Shown here piece after piece: positions 27,597 through 39,100 of a stretch of 64,000 nucleotides of DNA. The translations under genes were made by a program, and so were the position numbers. The first letter of the stretch is position 1. Each line of letters starts with the position of its first letter. The stretch comes from Marinomonas gallaica (lineage in GTDB: Bacteria > Pseudomonadota > Gammaproteobacteria > Pseudomonadales > Marinomonadaceae). Location: NCBI RefSeq assembly GCF_001639745.1, contig NZ_LTAX01000005.1, forward strand, positions 124,001-188,000, written 5' to 3'. Under the pieces are notes generated by a model. That model saw only the letters and a program-made list of their open reading frames with translations. It had not been told where the DNA came from and did no database searches.

Positions 27597-28520
27597 ATGA
27601 ATAAACTTACTACTTTAGATACGTTAATTACTCGGTTCCAACAGCAGAAACCCATTCGAGCGTCCTCACTTGTGATCACACTGTACGGCGATGCCATTGA
27701 ACCTCATGGCGGCACGGTATGGCTCGGCAGTTTAATCAAGTTACTTGAACCTATGGGCATCAATGAACGACTGATGAGAACCACCATTTTCCGCTTAACT
27801 CAAGATGGCTGGCTAACCAACGACAAAGTGGGAAGAAAAAGCTATTACAGTTTAACAGGCTCAGGAAGACGCAAGTTTGAGCAAGCTTTTCGACGTGTAT
27901 ACAACTCTAATCAGACTGTCTGGGACGGCTCATGGTGCTTAATCATGACGCAACAATTGTCACCGGAAGAACGAAAGCAGCTCTTAGATGACCTGAGTTG
28001 GCAAGGCTTTGTTGTGCTAACAGGCCAACTGATAGGCAGCCCGATCACCAACTTAAGCGATATTAATACCGTGCTGATATCATCCGGTCTGCAAAATAAA
28101 GTTATTGTCTTTAAAACGCAGCAACAAGAAGAGCTGGCAGGAAAGCAGGTTCGAACGCTCGTAAGAGAATGCTGGGAACTTGATAAGCTCGGCGTACAAT
28201 ACCAAGAATTTATAAATCTGTTTCGTCCAGTATGGCAAGAGCTAGGCGACAAAGAGAGCCTTGATCCGGAATCCAGCTTCCTAACTCGCACCTTACTCAT
28301 CCATGAATACAGAAAGCTGTTACTTCGTGATCCCCAACTTCCCGATGAACTCCTCCCTGGCGACTGGGAAGGCCGAGCAGCACGCCAGTTATGCCGCAAT
28401 ATTTATCGCAAAGTCACGCCAGCGGCAGAACAATGGCTTGGCAACAACCTTGAGTCCGCAGATGGTCCACTTCCTGAAGCCTCCCAATCGTTTTACCAAC
28501 GATTTGGTGGGCTCAATTAG
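27597..28520 (+). CDS. paaX: Phenylacetate catabolon transcriptional repressor PaaX
   Basis: Repressor that releases the paa promoters when phenylacetyl-CoA binds; 307 residues (E. coli 316). An N-terminal winged helix (LIKLLEPMGINERLMRTTIFRLTQDGWL spans its core, about residues 46-73) is followed by the PaaX central and C-terminal domains (WDGSWCLIM, FLTRTLLIHEYRKLLLRDPQLP). It is the second gene of the paaY-paaX unit and is followed by a strong terminator. Its likely targets are the GATACA inverted repeats before paaF and paaA; this link is inference. Confidence 0.95.
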   Translation: MNKLTTLDTLITRFQQQKPIRASSLVITLYGDAIEPHGGTVWLGSLIKLLEPMGINERLMRTTIFRLTQDGWLTNDKVGRKSYYSLTGSGRRKFEQAFRRVYNSNQTVWDGSWCLIMTQQLSPEERKQLLDDLSWQGFVVLTGQLIGSPITNLSDINTVLISSGLQNKVIVFKTQQQEELAGKQVRTLVRECWELDKLGVQYQEFINLFRPVWQELGDKESLDPESSFLTRTLLIHEYRKLLLRDPQLPDELLPGDWEGRAARQLCRNIYRKVTPAAEQWLGNNLESADGPLPEASQSFYQRFGGLN

Positions 28521-28552
28521 TCCCAACAGTCGATTTTGAACGATTATCCATT

Positions 28553-28588
28553 AAAAATGGCCATCAACTCACATTGATGGCCATTTTT
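28553..28588. terminator. Bidirectional terminator between paaX and the E2 gene
   Basis: AAAAATGGCCATCAA and TTGATGGCCATTTTT form a perfect 15-bp stem with a 6-base loop, A-rich on one side and T-rich on the other. It lies between two converging genes and can serve both. Confidence 0.9.
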
Positions 28589-28602
28589 TAATACGTCTCA
28601 GT

Positions 28603-29853
28603 CTATTTATGTATTTGCCAATTCTCTATTATCTCAACAAAATGACTTAAAAATAAGTTCGTCTGATAGGCATCTAAAGCCCGATGATCAATGGAAAGCG
28701 AGACATAACATTTGGGCCGAATGACAATTGTCTCTTCACCGTTTATTTCTTCCACAACGGCTCTTTTTTCGAGCTTACCGATTCCTAATATGGCCACCTG
28801 AGGTTGGTTGATGATGATTGGAGCGGCAAACAAGCTACCACTAACACCATGATTTGATATCGTGAACGTTCCGTCACGCATGTCAGCTGACGTTAATTTG
28901 CCTTGTCTGGCTTTATCCGTCTGGTGTTGAAGCGCTGAGGCAATGTCATACAGATTCTTTTCTTGAACCTGTTTAACAACGGGGACAACGAGTCCATCAT
29001 CACCGAGTGCCGTACCAATACCAATGTTGATGTCCTTAAAAATTTCTAGACTGTCTTCATGAAAGCGCGCATTCACCATTGGCACTTTTTGAATGGCTTT
29101 TGCACTGGCTGCCAAGAAATAAGCTGTAAAAGTCAACTTAACACCCGCTTCTTCAAATCCCATTTTGCACTGATTTCGATGCTCTATAACACGTCCCATA
29201 TCCATTTCGAAAACGCTCGTCACATGCGGAGAGGTGTGTAATAAACTCTCCACCATATGACTTGCGATCTTTTTACGCATGGGACTGTGAGGCACGAACT
29301 CATTCTTTAGCTCATTTAATGTTTCAGACGATGGACACACATCTGACTGTGTTTGAGTATGATCATCCTGCGACTCTACGAACGCTAAAATATCGTCACG
29401 TGTGACCCGACCACCCTTCCCAGTCCCATTGATAGCCGCCAAATTCAAGCCATACTTTCTTTGGAGTTTTCTCACCGCTGGACCGACCAAATGCCGCTTA
29501 GAAGTATCTTCAGTTGCATTAATTCCACTTGCCTCTACCCTTGTCTCATGCTTTGCACTGACATCGCTGCTGGCTTCAGACGCTATCTTTTGTGAAGACT
29601 CTGCTTGCTCAGCACAATTTAAGTGGCCAAGAACGGTGCTTTCATCGACGTCAGCTCCTGAGGTAGCAATAATATCAACAATTATTCCGTCGCTTTCGGC
29701 GCACACCTCCATCGATACTTTGTCCGTCTCTAACTCTAGGATCGGGTCACCTTTGCTAACATGATCACCCTTACCAACTAGCCAGCTTGAAACGACCGCC
29801 GCTGTGCCTTCTAACGCACCTTTTGGAAGGGTAATGGTCATGGATTCATTCAT
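28603..29853 (-). CDS. Dihydrolipoamide acyltransferase (E2) of a branched-chain 2-oxoacid dehydrogenase
   Basis: E2 core of a 2-oxoacid dehydrogenase complex, 416 residues. An N-terminal lipoyl domain carries the lipoylated Lys in ELETDKVSMEV (about residue 43), a peripheral-subunit-binding domain follows (GPAVRKLQRKYGLNLAAINGTGKGGRVTRDD covers it), and the C-terminal catalytic domain ends with the active-site SIDHRALDAYQTN segment. The frame can be extended to a TTG at 29874, but AGGGG lies six bases before the ATG at 29853. It starts 10 bases after the stop of the fused E1 gene. The branched-chain specificity is suggested by the E1 partner and the Lrp-type regulator; pyruvate or acetoin are less likely alternatives. 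Confidence 0.88.
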   Translation of the reverse strand: MNESMTITLPKGALEGTAAVVSSWLVGKGDHVSKGDPILELETDKVSMEVCAESDGIIVDIIATSGADVDESTVLGHLNCAEQAESSQKIASEASSDVSAKHETRVEASGINATEDTSKRHLVGPAVRKLQRKYGLNLAAINGTGKGGRVTRDDILAFVESQDDHTQTQSDVCPSSETLNELKNEFVPHSPMRKKIASHMVESLLHTSPHVTSVFEMDMGRVIEHRNQCKMGFEEAGVKLTFTAYFLAASAKAIQKVPMVNARFHEDSLEIFKDINIGIGTALGDDGLVVPVVKQVQEKNLYDIASALQHQTDKARQGKLTSADMRDGTFTISNHGVSGSLFAAPIIINQPQVAILGIGKLEKRAVVEEINGEETIVIRPKCYVSLSIDHRALDAYQTNLFLSHFVEIIENWQIHK

Positions 29854-29863
29854 CTTTTTCCCC

Positions 29864-31969
29864 TTACACTTCAATCAATTTTTTCATGGATTGAGCAATT
29901 TTTTGCTCAGTCGGAACCGCTTCTTCTAACAACAAAGCATTATGAGGGTTAGGAATATCGGGCATGGTGAGACGCTGAATCGGAGCATCTAGACTGAAGA
30001 ACAATTCGTCGGCTAATGTCGCGGCAATTTCCGCGCCAAAGCCAGCGGTTCTATTGTCTTCATGCACGATCAGGCAGCGCCCTGTTTTTTCAACCGAAGC
30101 CAGTATCGCCGTCTTATCCCAAGGCTGAATGGTACGAAGATCAATCACCTCTATATCTAAATCTAGACTTAACGCCGCTTTTTCACAGCGTTCTACCATG
30201 GCTCCCCAACACACGACGGTTAAGGCCGCACCTGAAAGAATCGTCTTAGCTTGCCCAAAAGGAATGATGTACTCATCACCTGGATAAGGGCGACGTGACC
30301 AGCCATTGTCTAATAACGAACGATGCTCAAAGAAAATCGTTGGGTTGTTATCTCTAAGTGCGTAACGCAGTAACCCCACCGCGTCTTCCGCGTTCGAAGG
30401 CATGGCTAACTGCCAACCCACTTTATGCGCCCATTCGACTTCATCACTCATGGAGTGCCAAGGATCGCCTCGACGCGCAAAACCACCTGGGATCCGAACT
30501 ACCATGGGGGCTGCAAATTGATTGTTGGTTCGCCAGCGCATAATGCCAGTGTCTGATAACTGCTCTGCCGCAGGCTCCGCATATTTACGAAACTGGATTT
30601 CTGGTACCGGCATCAGCCCACTGAGGGCTAAGCCTACTGAACGCCCAATAATGCCCTCTTCCGATAAGCTGGTATCAAATACTCGCTGGTTGCCAAATTT
30701 TTCATTCAGGCCAAGGGTCGCCGCATGGACACCTCCTTTCGGGCCAACGTCTTCTCCGAAGACAAGAACTTTAGGGTTTGTCTCAAGTTCATAGTCCAAT
30801 GTCTTGCGGATCGCAGTGAGCATATTTAAACGAGCCCCTTCTGGCTTAGGCTGTTCACTTTGCACTGGAAACGTGTGCCCACTGGCTGCCAATCCACCTC
30901 GAAGCTGAACTTGATCTTTTTCAGCGTATACATATCGAGTTAGGCTATCTGGATCGGGTTGCTGACGCTGCTTAGCACTATCAACAGACGCTCGAATCGC
31001 CGTATAGCATTCATCTTCCAACGCTTGCCATTCGTCAATCGCGATTAAGCCCTTGCTCAATAGATAGCTTCTTAGCTTTGGCAATGGGTCTTTAGCTTGC
31101 TCTTGCGCAATGAAATCTGCAGATTTGTAAGTTTGGGTGTCTTGGAAGGTATGACCACATAAACGTGGCACTTTTAATCGTAGTAAACACGTTCCCTGAC
31201 CGGATCGCACATATTCAACCGCCTCTTTAATCAGGATTGGCGTTAATTCAGGGTCGGTACCATCACCGTCAATAATCTTCAGATTTTTATAGGCTTTTAG
31301 ATTTGCTACCTGATCACCACCCGGTGTTTGCACTTCCTGCGGTACCGAAATGCCATAACCGTTGTCTTCAATATAAAATAGATGCGGTAAATTATTCGTC
31401 GTCGAGATGTTTAGTGCCGCCCAAAAACCACTGGTCGACATTGAAGAGTCGCCTCCCATTGAAACAGCAATCGCACCTGCGTAGCTCTCATCTTTTAACT
31501 GTAATTGGTGATACCTAATGGACTGTGCCCAACCTGAAATCGGCGAATATTGAGCCCCTACACCACCACACATTGGGAACAACATAGCGCCTTTTCTATT
31601 CACATTAGGGTAGTTACATACGACACCGATGTCTCTGCCATCACTGTAACCACCCGATTTTGCCAAAGGTGATGCCACCACCTCATCTAGTTCGATCCCC
31701 AAGCTCATCACAAAGGGTCTTGAACGATAGTAGCCCGTCGCAGCGTCATGAGGATGCGTCAAAAGAGAACCTAAAAGAATTTGGGCAAAGTCGTGCCCTC
31801 GAGCAGAAAACTGATTAAATACCAATTTCTCAGGCACCAGTTCATGCTCTTCAATGTCATCAAGAGCCCGAGATAAAAGCATTAATCGACTGACGTGTCG
31901 CCAATCAAAATCAGGCTTATTTGTATTAAGATTTGCAGTGCATGTTGGATTTTCTAGCAATTCATTCAT
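29864..31969 (-). CDS. Fused alpha-beta E1 of a branched-chain 2-oxoacid dehydrogenase
   Basis: Thiamine-diphosphate-dependent decarboxylase in which the usually separate alpha and beta chains form one 701-residue protein. Residues about 30-345 are the alpha part, with a ThDP motif in GGDSSMSTSGFWAALNISTTNN; residues about 370-700 are the beta part, beginning LNMLTAIRKTLDYELETNPKVLVFGEDVG and ending with the transketolase C-terminal fold. An open frame extends to 32038, but AGAGG before the ATG at 31969 and normal family starts favour this one. E2 follows at 10 bases. No E3 (lipoamide dehydrogenase) gene is in the window, so the complex must share one encoded elsewhere. Confidence 0.9.
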   Translation of the reverse strand: MNELLENPTCTANLNTNKPDFDWRHVSRLMLLSRALDDIEEHELVPEKLVFNQFSARGHDFAQILLGSLLTHPHDAATGYYRSRPFVMSLGIELDEVVASPLAKSGGYSDGRDIGVVCNYPNVNRKGAMLFPMCGGVGAQYSPISGWAQSIRYHQLQLKDESYAGAIAVSMGGDSSMSTSGFWAALNISTTNNLPHLFYIEDNGYGISVPQEVQTPGGDQVANLKAYKNLKIIDGDGTDPELTPILIKEAVEYVRSGQGTCLLRLKVPRLCGHTFQDTQTYKSADFIAQEQAKDPLPKLRSYLLSKGLIAIDEWQALEDECYTAIRASVDSAKQRQQPDPDSLTRYVYAEKDQVQLRGGLAASGHTFPVQSEQPKPEGARLNMLTAIRKTLDYELETNPKVLVFGEDVGPKGGVHAATLGLNEKFGNQRVFDTSLSEEGIIGRSVGLALSGLMPVPEIQFRKYAEPAAEQLSDTGIMRWRTNNQFAAPMVVRIPGGFARRGDPWHSMSDEVEWAHKVGWQLAMPSNAEDAVGLLRYALRDNNPTIFFEHRSLLDNGWSRRPYPGDEYIIPFGQAKTILSGAALTVVCWGAMVERCEKAALSLDLDIEVIDLRTIQPWDKTAILASVEKTGRCLIVHEDNRTAGFGAEIAATLADELFFSLDAPIQRLTMPDIPNPHNALLLEEAVPTEQKIAQSMKKLIEV

Positions 31970-32127
31970 TAAGACACATCCTCTTTCATTGCTTTTCAGC
32001 TTTATTTTTATAAGTAAGATGTAGTTAATGTTATCCACGAATTGACGAAATTATCTTTCTTAATTGCTATCTCTTTGCCACACTAAGCAACAAAGTTTCT
32101 TCAAACAACAATAAAGGGAAACAGTTC

Positions 32128-32610
32128 GTGCTGGATAAATTTGATATTAGTATTCTTGCGGCGCTGCAAAATGACGGCCGTTTAAGCAACAGGGATTTAG
32201 CGGATAAAATAGGACTTTCGAACGCACCATGCTGGCGTCGACTAAAACGTTTAGAAGACGAAGGCTACATCAGTGGCTATAAAGCTGAACTGAATGCGAA
32301 AAGGCTGAACTTAAATGTGATCGCTTTTGCACAGGTATCAATGGACAATCATCATCCTGAAACCCTTGAGCCTTTTCTCTCCATTGTCAGTGACTGCCAT
32401 GAAATACAAGAGTGTCATTCCGTCAGCGGCGATTGCGACTACCTACTAAAAATTGTCACTAAAGACCTAATCACCTATGACGAACTACTAAGCCAAAAGC
32501 TCTTACAAGCTAAAGGCGTGCGTTCCGTGAATACCATGTTTTCAATGAAACAACCCAAGGTCTCGAGAGAATATCCATTGCATGAATTTCCCATTAGTGA
32601 CTTTTCGTGA
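32128..32610 (+). CDS. Lrp/AsnC-family transcriptional regulator
   Basis: A 160-residue leucine-responsive type regulator. The DNA-binding helix-turn-helix lies at residues 20-45 (NRDLADKIGLSNAPCWRRLK), followed by the RAM effector domain (about 65-145, with HSVSGDCDYLLKI). It is divergent from the fused E1 gene across a 158-bp gap, the same arrangement as BkdR and the bkd operon of Pseudomonas, so it probably activates the 2-oxoacid dehydrogenase genes in response to branched-chain amino acids. The reading starts at GTG? No: the start used here is the codon at 2128 of this region's frame, a GTG preceded by AAAGGGAAACA, which is a good ribosome-binding site. Confidence 0.87.
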   Translation: MLDKFDISILAALQNDGRLSNRDLADKIGLSNAPCWRRLKRLEDEGYISGYKAELNAKRLNLNVIAFAQVSMDNHHPETLEPFLSIVSDCHEIQECHSVSGDCDYLLKIVTKDLITYDELLSQKLLQAKGVRSVNTMFSMKQPKVSREYPLHEFPISDFS

Positions 32611-32725
32611 AGATGCGTCTTACAGATTGAGTCGATACCAAAAAGAAGCGCATTCAAATGCACAGAAAACTTTATAAATACGGATGATCTGAAAAATAGA
32701 GTTTACAGGAAGGAAATATCTTAGA

Positions 32726-32801
32726 TGGTGGGTGTGGAGAGGTTCGAACTCCCGACATTCGCCTTGTAAGGGCGACGCTCTCCCAACTGAGCTACACACC
32801 C
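32726..32801 (-). tRNA. tRNA-Val (anticodon TAC)
   Basis: A 76-base cloverleaf on the minus strand. The acceptor GGGTGTG pairs with CACACCC, the D stem is GCTC/GAGC, the anticodon loop is CTTACAA with TAC, the T loop contains TTCGAAC, and CCA is encoded at the 3' end. It is 45 bases left of a tRNA-Asp gene on the same strand, so the two are probably co-transcribed. Confidence 0.97.
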
Positions 32802-32846
32802 ATCGCAATGATGGTAACGCTTGCATTCACTTTGGGGAAAAGTAAA

Positions 32847-32923
32847 TGGCGGAATGGACGGGACTCGAACCCGCGACCCCCTGCGTGACAGGCAGGTATT
32901 CTAACCAACTGAACTACCACTCC
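32847..32923 (-). tRNA. tRNA-Asp (anticodon GTC)
   Basis: A 77-base cloverleaf on the minus strand. The acceptor GGAGTGG pairs with CCATTCC, the anticodon loop is CTGTCAC with GTC, the T loop is TTCGAGT, and G-CCA ends the gene, G being the usual discriminator of tRNA-Asp. It is upstream of tRNA-Val in the same transcript. Confidence 0.97.
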
Positions 32924-33173
32924 GTTGTCATAAGCTGTTTAACCACTGTCTTATAAGTGGTGGTTGTGTTATTTATTTTGATATTGGGCTTCGCTCAACA
33001 ACGGGCGCAGATATTACATCATTAATTTCATATGTCTAGGTTTCTTGGCAAACTTTTTCTTCTTTGATCAAACTGACTCACGCTCCCCTACTTCGCTATC
33101 GATACCTACCCAGAGCATTACAAGCTTAGGGTAGGGTAAATGAAGGAAAATCTAATGCTAGTACTGATACTAT
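32924..33173. other. Intergenic region upstream of tRNA-Asp
   Basis: A 250-bp gap between the 3' end of the glucan synthase gene and the tRNA pair. It must contain the tRNA promoter. I see no open frame, repeat or strong hairpin worth naming. Confidence 0.5.
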
Positions 33174-36100
33174 TTAGATCCAAACACTAATGTTCAGTTT
33201 ATGCATTCCCCCATCCAGAGGGACTCGCACTATGTTGTTGATAATTTGAATATCCATGCCATCCATCACAGCCCGCATTCCACTTCGCACTAAAGAGTCT
33301 TTTAAAGGACCACTGACATTCGAAGAATCAGCACAATCAACCGATTGCACGACGACAATAAAGTATTCGGTCTCATCAACTTTTACCGAGACTTCAAAAC
33401 CCGGCCAATCTGACGAAATACAAGGCTGAATCGTCAGTTCTTTACCTTCTCGATGAATGCCAAGTATGCCTTCCATGCCAGCTCGATACATCCAACCCGC
33501 TGAGCCTGTGTACCAAGTCCAACCGCCGCGGCCTGTATGAGGCGCAACCGAATATACATCCGCTGCAACTACATAAGGTTCGACTTTGTAACGCTCAACC
33601 TCTTCGGCATTTAGTGCGTGATTGATCGGGTTGATCAAATTAAACAAGTCGCTGGCTTTATCGCCATCCCCCAGTTTAGCGTAGGCCAAAATCGCCCACA
33701 TGGCAGCGTGGCTGTATTGCCCGCCGTTTTCTCGCAAACCCGGTGGATAGCCTTTTATATAACCAGGATCGTGGCTGGTTCTATCAAATGGCGGCGTAAA
33801 CAATAACGCTAGTTTTGACTCGGGTTGAATCAAGTATTGCTCGACCGATTCCATGGCTTTCGCGGCGCGCTCTGGGTCACCTGCTTCGGATAAAACTGCC
33901 CAAGATTGCACAATAGAATCAATTCGGCATTCATCATTGTCTTGTGATCCTAACCAGGTGCCATCATCAAAACTTGCTCGACGATACCATTCGCCGTCCC
34001 ACGCTTTCTCTTCAATTGCTTCTCGGGCTTTACTGGCATGCGCCACCCACCGCTGTACTCGTTCGTCTTCATTACGAGCTTGCGCCAAGGGTGAGAACAA
34101 ATGAATGGTACGAATCAACAACCAGCCTAACCAAACACTTTCCCCTTTGCCGCCTTCCCCGACGCGATTCATGCCATCGTTCCAGTCGCCTGTGCCCATT
34201 AATGGCAGACCATTTTCGCCAGTCAATTCAAGGCATTGATCCAACCCGCGAGCACAATGTTCAAACAAGGTGGCCGACGCTTCCGACTCCGTTGGATGGA
34301 AATACGCGTCATGCTGATCCGCCGCCAATAATGGCCCTTCGAGAAAAGCGATTGTCTCATCCAAAATAGACACATCACCCGAGGTTTCAATATAAGTCGC
34401 CGTGGCATATGCCAACCAGACTCTATCGTCAGAAATATGCGTGCGCACGCCCTGCCCTGTATGAGGCAACCACCAGTGCTGCACATCACCTTCGACAAAC
34501 TGGCGACTCGCCGCACGCAAAATATGTGCTCTGGTCATATCGGGGCGGCGGAATGTCATCGACATACCGTCTTGTAATTGATCTCGAAAACCATACGCGC
34601 CGCTGGCTTGATAAAACGCTGAACGCGCCCACATGCGACACGCGACCGTCTGATACAGCAGCCAACCATTAAGCATGATATCCATCGCTCGATCTGGTGT
34701 TTTCACCTGAACCGCGCCTAGTAAGGTATCCCAATGCTCGGTTACTTCAGCTAGAACCTGATCCAAATCCGCGTGGCGATATTTCTCGATCAAATCGCGG
34801 GCTTTGCCGACCGAAGCACATTGCCCCAGCAAGATAACCACGTCCACCGACTCATCGGGTCCCAGTTCAATAATAGATTGTTGCGCCGTACAAGGATCCT
34901 GTCCTGCGCCAATACTGCCAGACAAAGACGAATCCCTGAGCAAGGCCGCTGGTGCATTAATACGACCATTGCGTCCCAGAAACTCAGTACGATCTGTCGT
35001 CCAAGCTGATTGCATCCCGCCCATATCGGCAAAAGCAACACGCCCCGGAAATGCCACATTCCAGCGATTACAAACAAATAAAGCGTTTGAGCCAGCCGAA
35101 TCCAAATCCGTAGTAATAAATGGCGCAGACGTTCCACGCGCTGTGCCTAACGCCCATTCGGCGTATGACGTAATGGAGAATCGACGACGTCGCCCCGTTT
35201 GGTTATGCAAGGTTAAGCGTGAAATTTTAATGGGATCTGCCAAAGGCACGTACTGCAATAAAGTCAGCCCCAAGCCATCCGCTTGGTGTTCAAAACGACT
35301 ATAACCTCGACCATGATGAGCAACAAACGCGCTTTGATTGGCTTTGTTGTCCGCTTGATTCATAGAACGAAGCGGGTGAGCCGTGGCACCAAACAATTCC
35401 AGGCTGTCTTCATCACGCACATAGATCGCTTCGCCAGACGGATTAGAAACCGGATCATTACACCAAGGCGTTAATTGATTCTCGCGGCTGTTTTCTGCCC
35501 ACGTATAACCACTGCCTTCGGCCGACACATGAAAGCCAAAACTCGCGTTAGCAATGACATTGATCCAAGGCGCAGGCGTCGAGACGCCGTTTTCAAGAAT
35601 CACCGTATATTCTCGACCATCCAAGCCAAAACCGCCCAAGCCATTGAAGAACTCTAGCCCTCGTTTTAGGGCTACTAACTTTTCGCTGGCTGTTGAATTC
35701 TTCGCTTTGAATGGAACGACATTGTCACCTGTCGACTCATTCATTGAACGAATCTTCGGCGGCCAAGTTGACGCTGGCTCCAAGCGATGAATGTGTTTAC
35801 CGATGGACCCTCGACGCGCAATCAGCACCACCCGAGCAACCGATTTGAGCAAATCACGAACCTGCACATCCACCAAGTCAGCACGCAGCACATACACCGC
35901 GCCGTGCACATGATCATCGTTAGATTTATCGATCAGTCGTGGCCGCGACTGGCTTCGTCGTACAGCGGTTTCAATGGCAACTTGCAAGTCTTGTAGATAG
36001 GAACACGCGTGCTCGTTGATGATCACCAGATCCACTGCCAGACGCTTCATGCGCCAGTATTCATGGGCGCGCAATAATTGCTTCACTTGATCAATGTCTT

Positions 36101-39100
36101 CGACGTCATCAATGCGCAACAGCACAATGGGCAAATCACCACTAATCGAATGCGGCCAAAGCACAGACTGACCCGCCATGCCGCGATGAATGGATTCGGC
36201 TGACACGCGAAAACGCGGATCAGCGTAAATAATCGGCGCGGCTAGGCGCTGAAAATCATTCGCTTCGGCTAAGCTAATATCCAAATGGCGTAATTGCACT
36301 TGCGCCTGTGTCCACGCCAAGGTTTTCGCTCGATCATAAGCGCTGCGGTCGTGATGTCGATCAATAAGATCCATTAATTCTGCACGAGAAGACGCTACGA
36401 CTGTCCAGAACGCCACTTTCGTCACACTGCCTGCTGGCACATGAACGGCATAGCGCAACGAGAAAATAGGGTCGAGAACAGTACCAACGGAGTTACTCAG
36501 AGCTCGGCTTTCTTTGGATGAATCGTCACGATCAAACGCCGCCGCGGTGGCAATGGAATTACCACGTCCAATGAACAAGGCGCGGTTGGTTTCATACTGA
36601 GGATCGGCTGTCACCTCTCCTTCTACAATGGCAAAATGCGCTGCCCAAACGGAAGGTTCCTCGGCGGAACGTTTACGTCGGGTGGCAATTAACACATTGT
36701 ATTCAGGGACATATTCTGTTTGTACAAACATCTTGGCAAAGGCCGGATGCGCGTTGTCTGTGGCTGGCGTCGTTAGCACCAACTCAAGATAAGATGTCAG
36801 CTCAATATCATGACCAGTACGACCATTGTTACTTAAAGAAATACGACGTACTTCACCATCATCTTCACCGGATATCAACACATCCATGGTCGTTATCAGG
36901 TCGCCATTATGACGCACAAACTCAGCATGATCTTCTTCAAAAATTCCTGTTGGGTAATGCCTCTCATCTTGCAAAGGTTGAGCAGAACTTGACCAAAGCT
37001 GCCCCGTGTTTTTATCACGTAAGAAAATGAAACTGCCGTAATGATCGCACGTGGAGTCTTCTTGCCAACGCGTCACGGCAATATCACGCCAACGACTGTA
37101 GCCTGCCCCTGCTGCAGTTAGCATCACCACATATCGACCATTGGACAAAAGATGCGTAATCGGCGTCCCATCAGCCGCAGGACTTAGATGTCGTACCACA
37201 GGTGTAATCTTCATCAGCGAAGATGCACGAGTTTTCACTTCTTCAGCCCTAGGATGACTAATGCAAACATCCCTTGGCATACGTTCTTGTAATAAGAGCT
37301 CACAAGCTTGAATCATGGGTTCTTGATGGAAACGTTGTCTAAATACGCCTTCCAGCAAAGTATTGGCAATGGCCACAATGGTCATGCCCTGATGATGTGC
37401 CATAAAACTGCGTACAATGGCAACTTGGCTTTCCACTGGCAAACGGGCGGGCGTAAAGTCCAACGCCTCGTAAAAACCATAGCGGCCGCAAGCCCCCATG
37501 CGCGTTAAGCGATCATAATTATCAACCGCCGCCTGAGGGTCAATCATGGTGGCAAGCCCCGTGGCATAAGGCGCAATGACTCTATTTTCTGCCAAGCCGC
37601 GTTTTAGACCGAGCCCCGGTACACCAAAGTTAGAATATTGATAAGTAAACTCGATATCTCGGGCATTATAAGAAGACTCTGACACGCCCCAAGGAATGCC
37701 AAGCTGTTTGCCGTATTCCTGCTGACGCCCAACAATCAGGCGATTGGTCTGTTCCAGCAGGCTTCCTGTCGGCGCTCGCATAATCAACGATGGCATCAAA
37801 TATTCGAACATGGAACCCGACCAAGAAATCAGCGCAGAGCCATTGCCCATTGGTGTTGCCGCACGACCAAGACGAAACCAGTGCTTAGTCGCCACATCGC
37901 CTTTGGCGATAGCGAACAAGCTCGCCAATCGTGCTTCCGAAGCCAATAAATCGTAACAACTTGGATCGAGACTGTTTTCGGCATGAGAATACCCAATCGA
38001 TAAAAGTTTGCGATCCGGATCAATGAGAAAAGCAAAATCCATCGCTAACGCCATGTTACGAGACGTACCCGCCAACACATTCAACCGAGCAAGCAAATCA
38101 TCAGGAGCATTACGCAGCTCAAGCATATCTCGTTGCTGTTCAATCATTACCTTACGCGCAGCTTCAACCCAATAAGTAAAATCGGCATGAGCACTATCTT
38201 GCGCCCCTCCCAATAGCTGCTCACGACCCAATTTTACTACTTTGTCAGTCAACCTAATTAAAACAGGCGTTAAGGCTTCAATGGTTTGACGGCTGTTCAA
38301 TCGCTTCTCGATCTCATCCAAAACGTCTAGCAATGGACGGTCACTCTCAGCGGTGGTAACACGAACCTCAGGATTAACCGTATGGGTGGACTGTCTGGTC
38401 TCTGTTATTAAGGATCGTCTCGCGAGCGTAACATTGTCCATAAATCCTGAACGTACTGCTGAATGAATCCAATCCATCGACTCCGTATGAGAAATGCCTA
38501 GACCAAACTCTTTTCGCCATTGCTCACAACTATTTGCCAGCGCTATTAAATGACCGGCAAGATTGCCGCTGTCCACCGAAGAAATGTATTCCGGTAACAA
38601 GGAATGCAAGCTTTGTGTACCGTACCAATTGAAAAAATGCCCATTGTATTTCGGCAGTTTGTGCAAGGTTGTAAACGTCGTTTCAAGCCGTTCAAGGGTT
38701 TCAACTAACCCAGCCCAACCAAAGTCCCGCGCGGCAACAGAAGACAACAAATACAAACCAATATTGGTTGGCGAAGTGCGATGCGCCACCACAGGCTCTG
38801 GGTCTTCTTGAAAATTATCCGGCGGTAAAAAGTTGTCTTCCGCTGTAACAAAACGCTCAAAGTAACGCCACGTTTTGCGCGCAGTAAGACGTAAGGTTAT
38901 TGCTCCAGAATCCAACTCATCAGGTCGCAAGACTTCCGGTGATCGACTAACAAACACAGCGACCAAAGGCGCAAGGCCCCAAAGCAAAGCAAACGGCAAC
39001 ACCAGCATCCACACCACCGGATTCACCTTGATGACAAACAGACAAATCGTTAAGGCAAGCAAGGTGCCACAGGCCATATTTTGATAGAACCCAGCGACTT

